A DNA stretch of 64,000 nucleotides from Roseiarcus sp963748545. Lineage in GTDB: Bacteria > Pseudomonadota > Alphaproteobacteria > Rhizobiales > Beijerinckiaceae. The translations under genes and the position numbers were made by a program. Of this stretch, positions 31,102 through 39,567 are shown in pieces (within the stretch, counting starts at the first letter, position 1; each line of letters starts with the position of its first letter). The stretch covers positions 1 through 64,000 of the forward strand of contig CAVVJO010000020.1 in NCBI GenBank assembly GCA_963748545.1, read 5' to 3'. Below the pieces are notes generated by a model, which saw only the letters and a list, made by a program, of their open reading frames with translations, was not told where the DNA came from and did not search any database.

Positions 31102-32173
31102 TCAGATAGCCGCCTGCGGCGGCGCGGAGAGCGCCTGTCGCTTCGCGATCTCCGCCCGCACCTTCGGCGCGACGACCGTCCCGAACAGCTCGATCGAGCG
31201 CAGGATCGAGGCGTGCGGCTGCTGGCCGACCTTCATCTGCATCAGGTAGCGGTCGTGGGAGAACACGGCGTGCTGGGCGAGAATCTTGGCGATCACGTCG
31301 TCGGGCGACCCGATCATGAGATGGCCGCTTGGGCGGCGGCCGACGTCGAACTGCTCGCGGCTGAGCGGCGGCCAGCCGCGCTCGCGCCCCAAGCGCCGCA
31401 TCACTTCGGCGTAAGGCGCGAAATAGGCGTCGGCCGCGGCGTCCGCGGTGTCGGCGACAAAGCCGTGGCCGTTGATCCCAAGCTTGAGCGAAGCCTCGGC
31501 GACGCCGGCTCGGCGCGCGGCCTCGCGATAGAGCGCGGCAAGCGGCGCGAAGCGCGCCGGCTCGCCGCCGATGATGGCGATCGCAAGCGGCAGCCCGAGG
31601 CTGCCCGCGCGCGCCACCGACTGCGGCGTGCCGCCCGAGGCGATCCAGACGGGCAGGGGGTCCTGCAAGGCGCGGGGATAGACGCCTGGGCCGTCCATCG
31701 GCGGGCGGCGCCCGCCCCGCCAGCGGGGTCGCGCGTCCTTGCGGATGGCGAGCAGAAGCTCGAGGTTCTCCGCGAACAGCGTCTCATAGTCTTCGAGATC
31801 GTAGCCGAACAAGGGGAACGAACTCGATGAAGGCGCCGCGCCCGGCCATGATTTCCGCCCGCCCGCCCGAGAGGGCGTCGAGCGTGGCGAACTGCTGGTA
31901 GACGCGGACCGGATCGTCGGACGACAGGACCGTCACGGCGCTCGTCAGCCTTATGCGTTTTGTGCGCGCTGCGCCCGCCGCAAGCGCCACGGCCGGGGCC
32001 GAAATCGCATAGTCGGGACGGTGGTGCTCGCCGAGGCCGAAGACGTCGAGCCCGACGTGATCGGCGAGTTCGATCTGCTCCAGAAGCTCGGCGAAGGTCT
32101 TGTCGAGGTCGACCGGCTCGCCGGTCGCTGGGTCGAGCCGGGTCTCGACAAAAGTGTAGACGCCGAATTCCAT
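31102..32173 (-). CDS. LLM-class flavin-dependent oxidoreductase (frameshift near 31820)
   Basis: Luciferase-like monooxygenase family, flavin-dependent. Starts MEFGVYTFVETRLDPATGEP; then GLDVFGLGEHHRPDYAISAP, RIRLTSAVTVLSSDDPVRVY, ATLDALSGGRAEIMAGRGAF. The frame is lost near 31820 and resumes FGYDLEDYETLFAENLELLL, then LPVWIASGGTPQSVARAGSL and GSPDDVIAKILAQH to the stop. Joined length about 357 residues, normal for this group. Divergent from the AhpD-like gene with an 86-base gap. Confidence 0.87.
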
Positions 32174-32259
32174 CTGGGCCCTCAAAAGGAGACGCGGTCG
32201 TTTTTGAAGCCGCGCGGAGGCGATGATAGCATGCGCGCCAGAAAGCAAAGGCGCAGCGC

Positions 32260-32838
32260 ATGAGCACCCCACCAATCAGCCGTTTTGAACCGCCCGAGGT
32301 CAAGGACCTTCCCGCCGACATCGCCGAACGGATCAGCGCGGTGCAGGAAAAGTCCGGCTTCGTGCCCAACGTCTTTCTGGCGCTCGCGCGTCGTCCCGAC
32401 GAGTTCCGCGCCTTCTTCGCCTACCATGACGCGCTGATGGAGAAGCCGGGCGGCCTGACCAAGGCCGAGCGGGAGATGATCGTGGTCGCCACCTCCGGCC
32501 TAAACAGGTGCCAGTATTGCGTGGTCGCGCATGGCGCGATCCTGCGCATCCGCGCGAAGAACCCGCTGATCGCCGACCAGGTGGCGATCAATCCGCGGAA
32601 GGCCGACCTGACGCCGCGCCAGCAGGCGATGCTCGACTTCGCCGAAAAGGTCGCGAAGCGGTCGCACGAAATCGACGACGCCGACTATGCGATGCTGAAA
32701 GAGCACGGTTTCAGCGACGACGAGGCCTGGGACATCGCCGCGATCGCGGCCCTCTTCGCCATGTCGAACCGGCTGGCTAACGCCTTCTCGATCCGCCCCA
32801 ACGAAGAATTCTACGCCATGGGGCGCGAGCGCCGCTGA
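32260..32838 (+). CDS. AhpD/carboxymuconolactone decarboxylase-like peroxidase-related protein
   Basis: A 192-residue protein of the AhpD-like fold with the redox pair CQYC followed by VVAHG at about residues 86-94, and flanking LTKAEREMIVVATSGLNRC. These proteins act as peroxidase partners or thiol-dependent peroxidases in the cytosol. Also typical: EKSGFVPNVFLALARRPDEF at the start and MSNRLANAFSIRPNEEFYAM at the end. Divergent from the LLM oxidoreductase; linkage of the two families is common, from memory. Confidence 0.88.
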   Translation: MSTPPISRFEPPEVKDLPADIAERISAVQEKSGFVPNVFLALARRPDEFRAFFAYHDALMEKPGGLTKAEREMIVVATSGLNRCQYCVVAHGAILRIRAKNPLIADQVAINPRKADLTPRQQAMLDFAEKVAKRSHEIDDADYAMLKEHGFSDDEAWDIAAIAALFAMSNRLANAFSIRPNEEFYAMGRERR

Positions 32839-32998
32839 CGCGAATTCACCCGACCTCCGCCATCCCGGGGTCACCGGTCGGCCTTCGGGAAACCATCCGC
32901 GCCCCTTTGAGTGGATCCTTCCGGCGGGCCGCCTCAAGGCCGCGCAGGAGCGTGCGCCTGGCGTCGACCGGGTCGCGGTAACCCCGGGTCGAAAGCTC

Positions 32999-34045
32999 AT
33001 GGCGGTCCTGAACGGTCTGCCGTCCGGCGGAAACGCCCGGCGGCGCAAGCTTATCTTTGTCTCCGTCGTAGGCCTGGCCGCCTGCGCGGCCGTCATTTCG
33101 GCGCCGCGACGTCCGTCCCTGCCGGTTTTTCTCGTCGACGCCGGCGGAGAGCCCACGGGGGGCGGCGCATCGGTCGCCGAAAGTTACGCGCTGCCGATTA
33201 CGGCTCCGCTCGACCAAGGCGAAACAGGCTTGTGCTGGGCGTTCGCGACGCTGAGCATGCTTGAGACGAATTACATGAGCCGGCATCCGGGCGCGCATGT
33301 CGAGTTCTCCCGCGGCGAACTCCAGCGCGACGCCGTCGCCGACCGGTTTCGCCGCCTTGTCCACGGCGAGGGGGGCGCGCCCAGCGCAGACCAGGGCGGC
33401 CTGGCGGTCGAGGCGCTCGCACTCATTCGCGAGAACGGGCTGATCGAGCGGGGCGACTTTCACGACGCGGTGAACGTCGATCCGATCATCGCGACGCTCA
33501 AGCAGACGCTGGCCCAAGAGACCGAGCCGCAGCGACAGGAGCGCGCGCTGGACAACCAGCTCACGGCCGCGCTCGGACCAAGGCCCGCGACGACCCATCT
33601 GGAAGGCAAGCCTGTGAATCCCGTCGCTCTCGCTCGCGCTGCGCTCGCCGGCGAGACGTGGACGGAGTTCGATCTGGCGCGCGACGGCGCTCAGGGCTGG
33701 GGACCCTCGCACGATCCGGACGCCCGCCCGGAGACGCGGGTCCGCTATGTGGCGCTCGACGCGCTGGTCGCGCTGATCCACAAATCCCTGGCGCAGCGAG
33801 AGGCGGTCGTGGCCGGCACGACCGATCACGCCTTCCTCGTCTATGGCGCCGACTACGACCGCGATGGCAAGCCGCTGGGCTATCTGGTCAAGGACAGTCT
33901 GCCCCCCTACCTCTACAGGGTCGAGGCGGACGCGCTCCACCAGGAACTGAACGATGTGACCGTGGCCGTCGACGGCTCTTCGCCGGGCGTCGCGGAGGAC
34001 CGGCCGGCCGTGGATCCCGCGGTCTCCCGCACGCTGTCCCCTTGA
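32999..34045 (+). CDS. Predicted periplasmic papain-like (C1-type) cysteine peptidase
   Basis: A 348-residue protein with one N-terminal hydrophobic segment (LIFVSVVGLAACAAVISA, signal or anchor). LDQGETGLCWAFATLSMLET at residues 71-90 is the papain/bleomycin-hydrolase active-site block: oxyanion Gln73 and nucleophile Cys79 followed by Trp. The His-containing block TTDHAFLVYGADYDRDGKP (His277) and GYLVKDS (Asp299 at the usual Asn position) complete a plausible triad. So the fold is C1-like, with bleomycin hydrolase the nearest style, but placed in the envelope. No propeptide inhibitor domain is evident. The sugar dehydrogenase starts 38 bases later in the same direction. A distant C39-like peptidase is the alternative. 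Confidence 0.65.
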   Translation: MAVLNGLPSGGNARRRKLIFVSVVGLAACAAVISAPRRPSLPVFLVDAGGEPTGGGASVAESYALPITAPLDQGETGLCWAFATLSMLETNYMSRHPGAHVEFSRGELQRDAVADRFRRLVHGEGGAPSADQGGLAVEALALIRENGLIERGDFHDAVNVDPIIATLKQTLAQETEPQRQERALDNQLTAALGPRPATTHLEGKPVNPVALARAALAGETWTEFDLARDGAQGWGPSHDPDARPETRVRYVALDALVALIHKSLAQREAVVAGTTDHAFLVYGADYDRDGKPLGYLVKDSLPPYLYRVEADALHQELNDVTVAVDGSSPGVAEDRPAVDPAVSRTLSP

Positions 34046-34083
34046 AGCCGGCTTACGTCTCGGCGGCCTTCAGGAGGAAGCCG

Positions 34084-35406
34084 ATGCGCGGAATGGCGGT
34101 TTCCTTGGCGCTTGCGGTTGCGACGACGTCTGCGCTCGCCGACGATGCGGTGCGGACCGGGCCAGCGGCCTTCGGCGACTGGCGGTCGGACGCGCCCGGG
34201 GTTCAGCGCCTGATCACGCCGGCCGATCTTCCTCCGCCTTACGCGACGGAGTCGGTCGCCAATCCATCGTCCCGTAGCTCGCGCCCCCCTGGCGCCCTGC
34301 CGAAGGCCCCGCCTGGGTTTTCCGTCAGCCTTTACGCGTCCGGCCTGTCAGCGCCGCGGGTCATTCGCACGGCCCCGAACGGCGATCTGTTCGTCGCGGA
34401 AAGCGGAGCTCGCCGGGTGCTGGTCTTCCGCGGCGACGGGACCGGGTTGGCGTCCGTCGAGCCGCACGTGTTCGCCGCCAATCTGCCGAGGGTGTATGGG
34501 ATCGCGTTCTATCCGCCCGGGCCCGATCCTCGCTGGGTGTATGTCGCGACCGAAGGGGCGGTGCGGCGCTTCCCATACCGGAACGGCGACCTCGCGGCCT
34601 CGGGTTCCCCCGAGGTGGTCATACCGAACCTGCCGGCGGGCGGGGCGCATTGGACGCGCGATCTCGCGGTCTCGTCAGACGGCAAAACCCTGTTCGTCTC
34701 CGTCGGCTCGGCGACCAACGACGCCCAAGGCTTCCCGCCGCCGGACCGGGCGGAGATCGCCGCGGCGCCGATCGGGGCGTCCTTCGGCGAGGAGCGAAAC
34801 CGCGCCGACGTGCTCGCCTTCGATCCCGATGGTCGAAATGAGCGCGTCTACGCGACGGGTCTGCGCAACTGCTCGGGCCTGACGGTCGAGCCGGTCAGCG
34901 GAAACCTCTGGTGCGTCGTCAACGAGCGGGACGGACTCGGCGACGACCTTCCGCCCGACTACGCGGCGCGGATCGAGAACGGCGCCTTCTTTGGCTGGCC
35001 GTGGTCCTACATCGGCCCGCATCAGGACCCCCGCCACGAGGGCGAGCGCGCCGACCTCGCAGACCGGGCGAAGCTTCCCGACGTGCTGTTCCAGCCGCAC
35101 TCGGCCCCGCTCGGGATCACGTTCTACCGGGGGAACCTGTTCCCGTCCGACTACCGCGGCGATGCCTTCGTCGCCTTTCACGGGTCGTGGAACCGAGCCA
35201 AACGCACGGGCTACAAGGTCGTGCGCCTGACCATGAAAGAGGGGCGTCCGACCGGGGCGTATGAGGATTTTCTCGTGGGCTTCGTGTCCGGCGATTCGGA
35301 CGTCTGGGGGCGGCCGGTCGGCGTCGCCGTGGCCGCGGACGGCGCGCTCCTCGTGACAGACGACGAAGGCGGCGCGATCTGGCGGGTGCGATGGACCGGA
35401 ACATAA
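34084..35406 (+). CDS. PQQ-dependent sugar (sorbosone-type) dehydrogenase
   Basis: A secreted beta-propeller dehydrogenase of the L-sorbosone/soluble glucose dehydrogenase family, 440 residues. Signal peptide MRGMAVSLALAVATTSALA; then APPGFSVSLYASGLSAPRVI, TAPNGDLFVAESGARRVLVF, YGIAFYPPGPDPRWVYVATE, HWTRDLAVSSDGKTLFVSVG, ATGLRNCSGLTVEPVSGNLW, NERDGLGDDLPPDY and AFHGSWNRAKRTGYKVVRL. These blocks match the family. The ATG at 34084 follows AGGAGGA. PQQ biosynthesis genes are not in the window. Co-directional with the C1-type peptidase. Confidence 0.87.
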   Translation: MRGMAVSLALAVATTSALADDAVRTGPAAFGDWRSDAPGVQRLITPADLPPPYATESVANPSSRSSRPPGALPKAPPGFSVSLYASGLSAPRVIRTAPNGDLFVAESGARRVLVFRGDGTGLASVEPHVFAANLPRVYGIAFYPPGPDPRWVYVATEGAVRRFPYRNGDLAASGSPEVVIPNLPAGGAHWTRDLAVSSDGKTLFVSVGSATNDAQGFPPPDRAEIAAAPIGASFGEERNRADVLAFDPDGRNERVYATGLRNCSGLTVEPVSGNLWCVVNERDGLGDDLPPDYAARIENGAFFGWPWSYIGPHQDPRHEGERADLADRAKLPDVLFQPHSAPLGITFYRGNLFPSDYRGDAFVAFHGSWNRAKRTGYKVVRLTMKEGRPTGAYEDFLVGFVSGDSDVWGRPVGVAVAADGALLVTDDEGGAIWRVRWTGT

Positions 35407-35436
35407 CCATCCAGGGCCGGCCGCGATGGCTGGCCC

Positions 35437-37743
35437 TCACGCTGCCGGCTTGGCGACGATCGCGTTCGTTTGGGGCGCCTTGATTCGACGTTGCGCCTCG
35501 GCGATCCGCACCCAGTCCTCGAGGATCGTCCGGTAGACCATTTCGTCCGCATGGAACCGGAAAGCCCTTTCGATCGCGCGATCCTGTACGCCCTTCCAGT
35601 CTTCGTCCGTCCAGCGCTTCGTCTCGGAGATGATCGCGGCGGCCTCGTCGAGGGTACGGTAGGCGCATCCGGCGTCCCCGACATAGGCGTCGAACTCGGT
35701 CGATTGCCTGTAGACCACAAAGGCGCCTGTCGCCATGGCCTCCGCGATCGACACGGGCATGCCAAGCGGCGTCGCATGGGGCGCGCCTTTCGGATTGCTT
35801 GTATGCAGATAGATGCCTGCGCGACCGATCAGGTCCGCGATCTCGTGATGCGGCACGTTCATCTGAAACTCGACCGGCGAGCGCATTCGCTCGCGCTGAG
35901 CCGTCAGGTCATCCACGTAGCTCTCGGCGTTTTTTGCCACGACGCCGGCGTAGACGAAATGAAAGTCGGGCAACCTCTTCGCAAGTTCGAACGCGAACGG
36001 GACGTCTTTGCTGGGCAGGGCCGTCCCCGCGCGAACAACACGCTGGCGTTCCTTGTTCCGGCAGGGACGAAAGCGCGCCGTATCAAAGGCGACGGGAACG
36101 ACTAGGACACGCGGCTCCGGGCGGCCGAGCAGGGCGGCCTGAGCGGGAAAGGCGTAGATGGTGTTCGCCCACGGCTTGCGGAGAAGTTCCTCGAGGCCTT
36201 CGCGCGTGGTGTCGAAACTATGCAGCCGAACCGTAACCGGAAGCCCAAGGGCGTCAAGGGCGGCGCTCCGAGCGTGCGCGAAACCGAGCCAATGCACGTG
36301 AATGAGGTCGGGGGCCGCCTCGCGGACCGCGTCCTCCAAAGGTCCTGAATGCACAGGAACGCTGGGAGGGTAGGGCGCCGCCACACCCTCCTCGCGCCAC
36401 ACTTCGATATGAACGCCCCACTTCGAGAGCTGCTTGATCTCGCTCTCGATATAGGTCTCGCTCAACTGCGGGTAATGCCACACGACGTAGAGAACGCGAA
36501 TGGCGGTCCCGAGAGCTTGCGGCGGATACCATTTCTTCCGGATCGCGACCTCGTTGGGAGCCACAAGCGCCACGTCGGTGACTTTCTGGTCGTCGAGAAT
36601 CTGGTATTTCGCGCCAAGGATCGGAACGCCGAGTGCGGGGCGTGTCGCCGAGTAGCGCAGAACAAGGTCCCAATCGATCAGGCGATCGAGGCTCTCGTCA
36701 AACCCGCCCAGTTCCGCAACCAACCTGGCGCGGTGGACCAGGACGTTCATATCGATGAAATTCCCGCTCAGGAGCTGTTCGCGGTCGAACGGCCGAAACA
36801 GCAGACGCCGGTCTCCGAGGCCGTGGGCCTCCGTGACCAGAACACCGTAGGCGACGTCGGTTTGGGGATTGTCGCGCAGCGCGGCGACCATCCCCGACAG
36901 ATAACCGGGGTACCAAACATTGTCGCTATCGAGATAGGCGATCAGTTGGCCCTTGGCCCGCCGAAGACCGGCGTTCCGGGCCGCCGCCGACCCAAGCCTC
37001 GGCTGGCGGCTCCAGCAAATGCGAGAGTTGTCGGCATAACGTCTCGAAACGGAACCGGTATCATCGCTGGAGCCGTCATCCACGACGATCAGCTCCCACG
37101 ACGAAAAATCCTGCGCCCGCACGCTGTCAATCGCGGTTCCAACAAACCGTCGCCGATTGAACACCGGCATGATGATGGAAACTTCCGGCGCGTCTTCGTC
37201 CTGGCCGCCGAAGTCGGCCCGCGCCGGGATGCGGGGCGCGAGCGTCGATGAGATGACTTGCTCAAGCCGCGCGAACTCATGATCGTGATCGTCGATGATG
37301 CTCCGCAACTTCCCTGTCACCAGGTGTCCGGCCTCCAAACGGACTCGAACAGTATCCTCGAACTCGAAAGAGCGATTGCGTAGCGTCGCGAGGCGTTCCT
37401 GGATTGTCCCCTCAAGCGGTTGAGTGACCGGACCCGTAACCGTTTCCAAGTCAGACAAGCGGGCCTTCAAGGCCGCAATTTGCTCTGCGGACGCCTGAAC
37501 TTCGGACCTCAAGGCCGCCTCTCTCTTCGCAGCCTCCTCCTCTCGGGCCATGGCCTCGCGCCGCAGGTCCGCCACCCATCGCCGCTTGCGGTCGAGCTTC
37601 CACTTGACCCGATCGATCAGGCGTCCGACGAGCGATTTCATCTCCATCGAACCTTCCGGCGAGGTGGAAGTCGACCCCTCCTGGCGTGCTGTCATAATCG
37701 CTGGTAGCGACAGTTTGGCTCGATCGTCAACCCGTTTAGCCAC
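35437..37743 (-). CDS. Two-domain glycosyltransferase (GT2 + GT4-like) with N-terminal coiled coil
   Basis: A 768-residue protein. Residues about 55-100 are a charged coiled coil. Residues about 187-400 form a GT2 domain: VSIIMPVFNRRRFV, VVDDGSSDDTGSV, LGSAAARNAGLRRAKG and the metal motif DSDN at 272-275. The second half, from about 418 (AIRVLYVVWHYPQLSETYIE), is GT4/group-1-like, with HPxxSETYIE style N-lobe and MPVSIAEAMATGAFVV near the end. It likely adds two sugars to a surface glycan. Start is uncertain; Met33-Met35 are alternatives. It is next to, but not part of, the conserved holB-tmk-dac-rlpA block. Confidence 0.85.
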   Translation of the reverse strand: MAKRVDDRAKLSLPAIMTARQEGSTSTSPEGSMEMKSLVGRLIDRVKWKLDRKRRWVADLRREAMAREEEAAKREAALRSEVQASAEQIAALKARLSDLETVTGPVTQPLEGTIQERLATLRNRSFEFEDTVRVRLEAGHLVTGKLRSIIDDHDHEFARLEQVISSTLAPRIPARADFGGQDEDAPEVSIIMPVFNRRRFVGTAIDSVRAQDFSSWELIVVDDGSSDDTGSVSRRYADNSRICWSRQPRLGSAAARNAGLRRAKGQLIAYLDSDNVWYPGYLSGMVAALRDNPQTDVAYGVLVTEAHGLGDRRLLFRPFDREQLLSGNFIDMNVLVHRARLVAELGGFDESLDRLIDWDLVLRYSATRPALGVPILGAKYQILDDQKVTDVALVAPNEVAIRKKWYPPQALGTAIRVLYVVWHYPQLSETYIESEIKQLSKWGVHIEVWREEGVAAPYPPSVPVHSGPLEDAVREAAPDLIHVHWLGFAHARSAALDALGLPVTVRLHSFDTTREGLEELLRKPWANTIYAFPAQAALLGRPEPRVLVVPVAFDTARFRPCRNKERQRVVRAGTALPSKDVPFAFELAKRLPDFHFVYAGVVAKNAESYVDDLTAQRERMRSPVEFQMNVPHHEIADLIGRAGIYLHTSNPKGAPHATPLGMPVSIAEAMATGAFVVYRQSTEFDAYVGDAGCAYRTLDEAAAIISETKRWTDEDWKGVQDRAIERAFRFHADEMVYRTILEDWVRIAEAQRRIKAPQTNAIVAKPAA

Positions 37744-37828
37744 AAGGGCCGCCGGGGTTTGAAGCTCAGCGCGCGTAACGGTTTCGCCGTCGGCGCCGCG
37801 TCGTCGCCTGAGGGCGGGCGCGCAATGG

Positions 37829-38902
37829 TTATCCCCGTCGCCGCGCGCTCGCCGCGATCTCGGAAAAGACGGCGAGCACGTGCAGCTTGCGATCGAGGTT
37901 CATGGCCTCGGTCTCGCGGGCTGCGGCGCGGAGGCGGTCCCATAGGGCGCCCACTTCCCAGGCGCCGAGGGGCGACGAGACCGTCTTGACCGCATAGGCG
38001 GCGAGCCACTCGTAAAGCGCCCGATGGAAGGCGTCCAACGCCTCGGTCGAGGCGCGGCCGCCGAGCGCCTCCGCCAGCCTCGCTACAGCGCGAGCGTCAG
38101 GGTGAGGCAGTCCCGCCAAAGTCGCGTCGATCAGCGCGCCGACGCCTTCGGCGTCTGGCGACAGCCGCGCCAGCGCCTCCCTGACCGAGCCGTTGGCCAC
38201 GGCGGCCGCCTTGGCGATCGCCGTCGGGTCGGCCTCGCTCCAGGGCGCTCCAAGCGTCGCGACCACCTCGGCGATGTCGCCGGGATCCAGCGGGTCGAGC
38301 CTCAGGCGACGGCAGCGCGAGCGAATCGTCGGCAACACTTGGCCCGGCCGGTGTGACACGATCAGGATCAGCGAGCGCGCTGGCGGCTCCTCGATCATTT
38401 TCAGGAGCGCATTGGCCCCGTTGGCGTTGAGGTCCTCGGCGCAATCGACCAGGCAGATCCGCCAGCCGCCGAACGCCGCCGACATCTGGAACACCTGCAG
38501 CGCCTCGCGGACGTCGTCGACGCGGATCTCGCTGAAGTGCTTCTTCCTCTCGGCGTTCCATGCGCGCCGGACGAGCGAGAAATCCGGATGCGCGAGCGAC
38601 GCCAGGTGGCGCGCCGCCGGAGTCTTAGGGTCGGACGAGAGATCGCGCGCGTCGCGCACCGCCGAGGCGTTCGGGTCTGGGTTGGCGAGCAGGAAGCGGG
38701 CGAAGCGCCATGCCAGCGTCGCCTTGCCGATTCCCTCCGGGCCGCCGATCAGCCAGGCGTGGGCGAGGCGGCCCTCGCGGTAGGCCGACAGCATCTCCGC
38801 CTCGGCCGCCTCGTGGCCGATCAGCCGCTCGGCATGGCGAGGATGGCGCGCGCCGTCCAGGGCGTCGCTTTCGGGCGACCGCTCGCCGTCCGGCTTTCTC
38901 AT
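37829..38902 (-). CDS. holB: DNA polymerase III delta' subunit
   Basis: Clamp-loader subunit. The 357-residue protein has an AAA+ ATPase-like core: LAHAWLIGGPEGIGKATLAW (P-loop-like), ICLVDCAEDLNANGANALLK, MIEEPPARSLILIVSHRPGQ, VLPTIRSRCRRL (SRC motif). The start at 38902 (MRKPDGERSPES) is chosen because it overlaps the tmk stop by ATGA; an earlier ATG exists at 38920. Part of the rlpA-dac-tmk-holB run, where each gene overlaps or closely follows the previous. Confidence 0.93.
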   Translation of the reverse strand: MRKPDGERSPESDALDGARHPRHAERLIGHEAAEAEMLSAYREGRLAHAWLIGGPEGIGKATLAWRFARFLLANPDPNASAVRDARDLSSDPKTPAARHLASLAHPDFSLVRRAWNAERKKHFSEIRVDDVREALQVFQMSAAFGGWRICLVDCAEDLNANGANALLKMIEEPPARSLILIVSHRPGQVLPTIRSRCRRLRLDPLDPGDIAEVVATLGAPWSEADPTAIAKAAAVANGSVREALARLSPDAEGVGALIDATLAGLPHPDARAVARLAEALGGRASTEALDAFHRALYEWLAAYAVKTVSSPLGAWEVGALWDRLRAAARETEAMNLDRKLHVLAVFSEIAASARRRG

Positions 38903-39567
38903 GGCGCGCACCTCGCCCAACTCACGGGATCGAGGCGCGCGGCGACCGCTTGCCAGATTTCGGCCTCGACGTCGTCTTCATCTTTCAGTGCGTCGATCAC
39001 CGCGCACCGTTCCGGCTCCCTGGCCGCGATGTCGAGAAAAGCGCGACGCAGGGTCTCATGGAACGCAAGCCCTTCCGCCTCGAAACGGTCCACCCCGCCT
39101 TCCCCACGCCTTGCAAGGGCGCGCGCGAGCCCCGCTTCCGGCGGCAGGTCGAGGATCAGCGTGAGGTCGGGACCGTTCTGGCCGACCGCAATCTGCTCGA
39201 GCCGGTTGATATAGTCGGCGGGCAGATTTCCGGCCGCGCCCTGATAGGCGCGGGTCGAGTCGGCGAAACGGTCGCTGACGACCCATTGGCCGCGTTCGAG
39301 CGCCGGCAGGATCGTCGCGTCCAGATGGTCGATCCGCGCGGCGGCGAAGAGCAGCGCCTCGCCTTCTGGCCCAAAGGGCCGCGCCAAACCGGACAGGATG
39401 ACCTCGCGCAACGCTTCGGCGTGCGGCGATCCGCCCGGTTCCCGCGTGCGCACGACATCGACTCCCACCGCCTTCAGGCGGTCCTCCAGGCGCCGCGCCT
39501 GCACCGACTTTCCCGCACCCTCGCCGCCTTCGAGCGTAATGAAGCGGCCGCGCCGCGGCGCGCTCAT
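38899..39567 (-). CDS. tmk: Thymidylate kinase
   Basis: Phosphorylates dTMP to dTDP. The 222-residue protein has the P-loop FITLEGGEGAGKSVQARRLE, the DR(E/Y) block VRTREPGGSPHAEALR, and VVSDRFADSTRAYQGAAGN, all characteristic of bacterial Tmk. Its start overlaps the stop of the D-Ala-D-Ala carboxypeptidase by four bases and its stop overlaps the holB start, so the three genes are translationally coupled. Confidence 0.96.
   Translation of the reverse strand: MSAPRRGRFITLEGGEGAGKSVQARRLEDRLKAVGVDVVRTREPGGSPHAEALREVILSGLARPFGPEGEALLFAAARIDHLDATILPALERGQWVVSDRFADSTRAYQGAAGNLPADYINRLEQIAVGQNGPDLTLILDLPPEAGLARALARRGEGGVDRFEAEGLAFHETLRRAFLDIAAREPERCAVIDALKDEDDVEAEIWQAVAARLDPVSWARCAP

Noticed and set aside
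32846..33940. A 364-codon open frame antisense to the papain-like peptidase
   Set aside because: High-GC shadow: the plus-strand protein has a signal segment and active-site motifs, whereas the antisense product is Arg-rich and has no family pattern.
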